From Candidatus Izemoplasma sp. (GTDB lineage Bacteria > Bacillota_I > Bacilli_A > Izemoplasmatales > Izemoplasmataceae): 6,715 nt of DNA. The stretch is taken from positions 1 to 6,715 of the forward strand of contig JAOZSP010000089.1 of the NCBI GenBank assembly GCA_029939615.1. Direction: 5' to 3'. A program made the translations under genes and the position numbers. Each line of letters starts with the position of its first letter. The first letter of the stretch is position 1. The notes under the pieces are model-generated. The model was not told the origin of the DNA and did no database searches. It saw nothing but the letters and a program-made list of their open reading frames with translations. This document shows, one piece after another, positions 6,213 through 6,715 of the stretch.

Positions 6213-6715
6213 ACTTCATACCAGAATGGCTGAATGTTTCAACGATTCTAGATTGTGAGAATACAAAGAATGTAACTGGAACAATCATCATAACAAACGA
6301 TACCGCTGCAATTGTTCCGGCTCGCTCGATTGTTCCCTGAGCAATTTGTCTTAAAGCATAGGATAACGGTTTTAATTCTTCACTAAATATAAATGATCCT
6401 CCGTCAGTAATCCATAATCTTTGGAATAAAAGAATGATTAGCGTAAGCCATGCTGGCTTAACAAGAGGCATTACAATTTGGAAGAATATGCGATATTCAC
6501 TAGCTCCATCTATCTTCGCAGATTCAATTAAATCGTCTGGAATTTGTTGCATAAATTGTTTCATTAGATAAAGTCCTAAACTCGAGGCAATCGCAGGTAA
6601 AATAATTGCTGCAGGATTATCTATTAAACCTATCTTAGAAACAATAATATAGTTTGGAGTTGCTGTAACTTGTGGCGCAAACATTAATGAGTAAACTACT
6701 AATGTAAAGAATATT
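6211..6715 (-). CDS. Carbohydrate ABC transporter permease, MalG type (5' end outside window)
   Basis: This is the C-terminal 167 residues of a CUT1-type sugar importer permease. The frame is open to the window edge: ten residues (IFFTLVVYSL) precede the first in-window methionine at 6684, and they continue a membrane helix, so that ATG is internal. The order is the family's: LVVYSLMFAPQVTATPNYII (5-24), the KIGLIDNPAAIILP helix start (27-40), the LMKQFMQQIPDDLIESAKID cytoplasmic loop (50-69) with the EAA-type core ESAKIDGASEYRIFFQIVMP, then a helix at about 88-101, and a final helix at 134-152 followed by FSQSRIVETFSHSGMK. The EAA loop contacts the ATPase subunit. It ends 13 bases before the propeller-TPR gene. 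It is a different protein from the MalG-type permease at the left end, which implies a second permease pair whose MalF-type partner should lie upstream. Confidence 0.93.
   Translation of the reverse strand, partial: IFFTLVVYSLMFAPQVTATPNYIIVSKIGLIDNPAAIILPAIASSLGLYLMKQFMQQIPDDLIESAKIDGASEYRIFFQIVMPLVKPAWLTLIILLFQRLWITDGGSFIFSEELKPLSYALRQIAQGTIERAGTIAAVSFVMMIVPVTFFVFSQSRIVETFSHSGMK

Noticed and set aside
1..6715. Alternative genetic code (TGA as tryptophan), considered because of the AT richness
   Set aside because: All genes use TGG for tryptophan at expected positions, and no gene contains an in-frame TGA where the family has tryptophan.

Overview
The window is one strand of one operon. Every supportable gene lies on the minus strand, so transcription runs from high to low coordinates, and no gap between genes exceeds about 20 bases. 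Base composition is AT-rich (about 30% G+C by eye). The genes use TGG for tryptophan, TAA/TAG as stops, and strong GGAGG-type ribosome binding sites. This suggests a low-GC Gram-positive-lineage bacterium: a Bacillota member or an Acholeplasma/Izemoplasma-like mollicute with the standard code. That placement is inferred from composition and gene content, not from a marker gene.

In transcription order: (1) 6715-6211, the C-terminal part of a MalG-type sugar ABC transporter permease that continues beyond the window edge; (2) 6197-4722, a secreted, C-terminally membrane-anchored protein with an NHL-like beta-propeller and a TPR pair; (3) 4732-4094, a five-helix Yip1-family membrane protein whose start overlaps the previous stop; (4) 4076-1509, a large membrane-anchored DUF5696-type protein that looks like an extracellular glycoside-hydrolase-like enzyme or glycan-binding protein; (5) 1507-567, a MalF-type permease interrupted by a one-base frameshift; (6) 574-1, the N-terminal two thirds of a second MalG-type permease, running off the left edge.

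The layout reads as a carbohydrate uptake locus. Two permease sets flank three surface or membrane proteins. The DUF5696 protein and the propeller-TPR protein would face outward, where they could process or hold an oligosaccharide, while the permeases import it. Neither the solute-binding protein nor the ATPase is inside the window. The ATPase may be a shared MsmX-type subunit encoded elsewhere, as is common in Bacillota. The substrate cannot be read from the sequence.

The point most worth checking is the frameshift in the MalF-type gene. The two halves are otherwise perfectly conserved in character and join to a normal-length protein of about 313 residues. The upstream frame ends with a canonical T TTA AAG slippery heptamer directly before its TAG stop, in the phase that would restore the downstream frame by a -1 shift. 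A one-base loss in an A run just upstream, or a sequencing error there, is the simpler explanation.

I see no internal promoter, terminator, RNA gene, repeat array, mobile element or CRISPR. No stretch over 300 bases lacks a gene.
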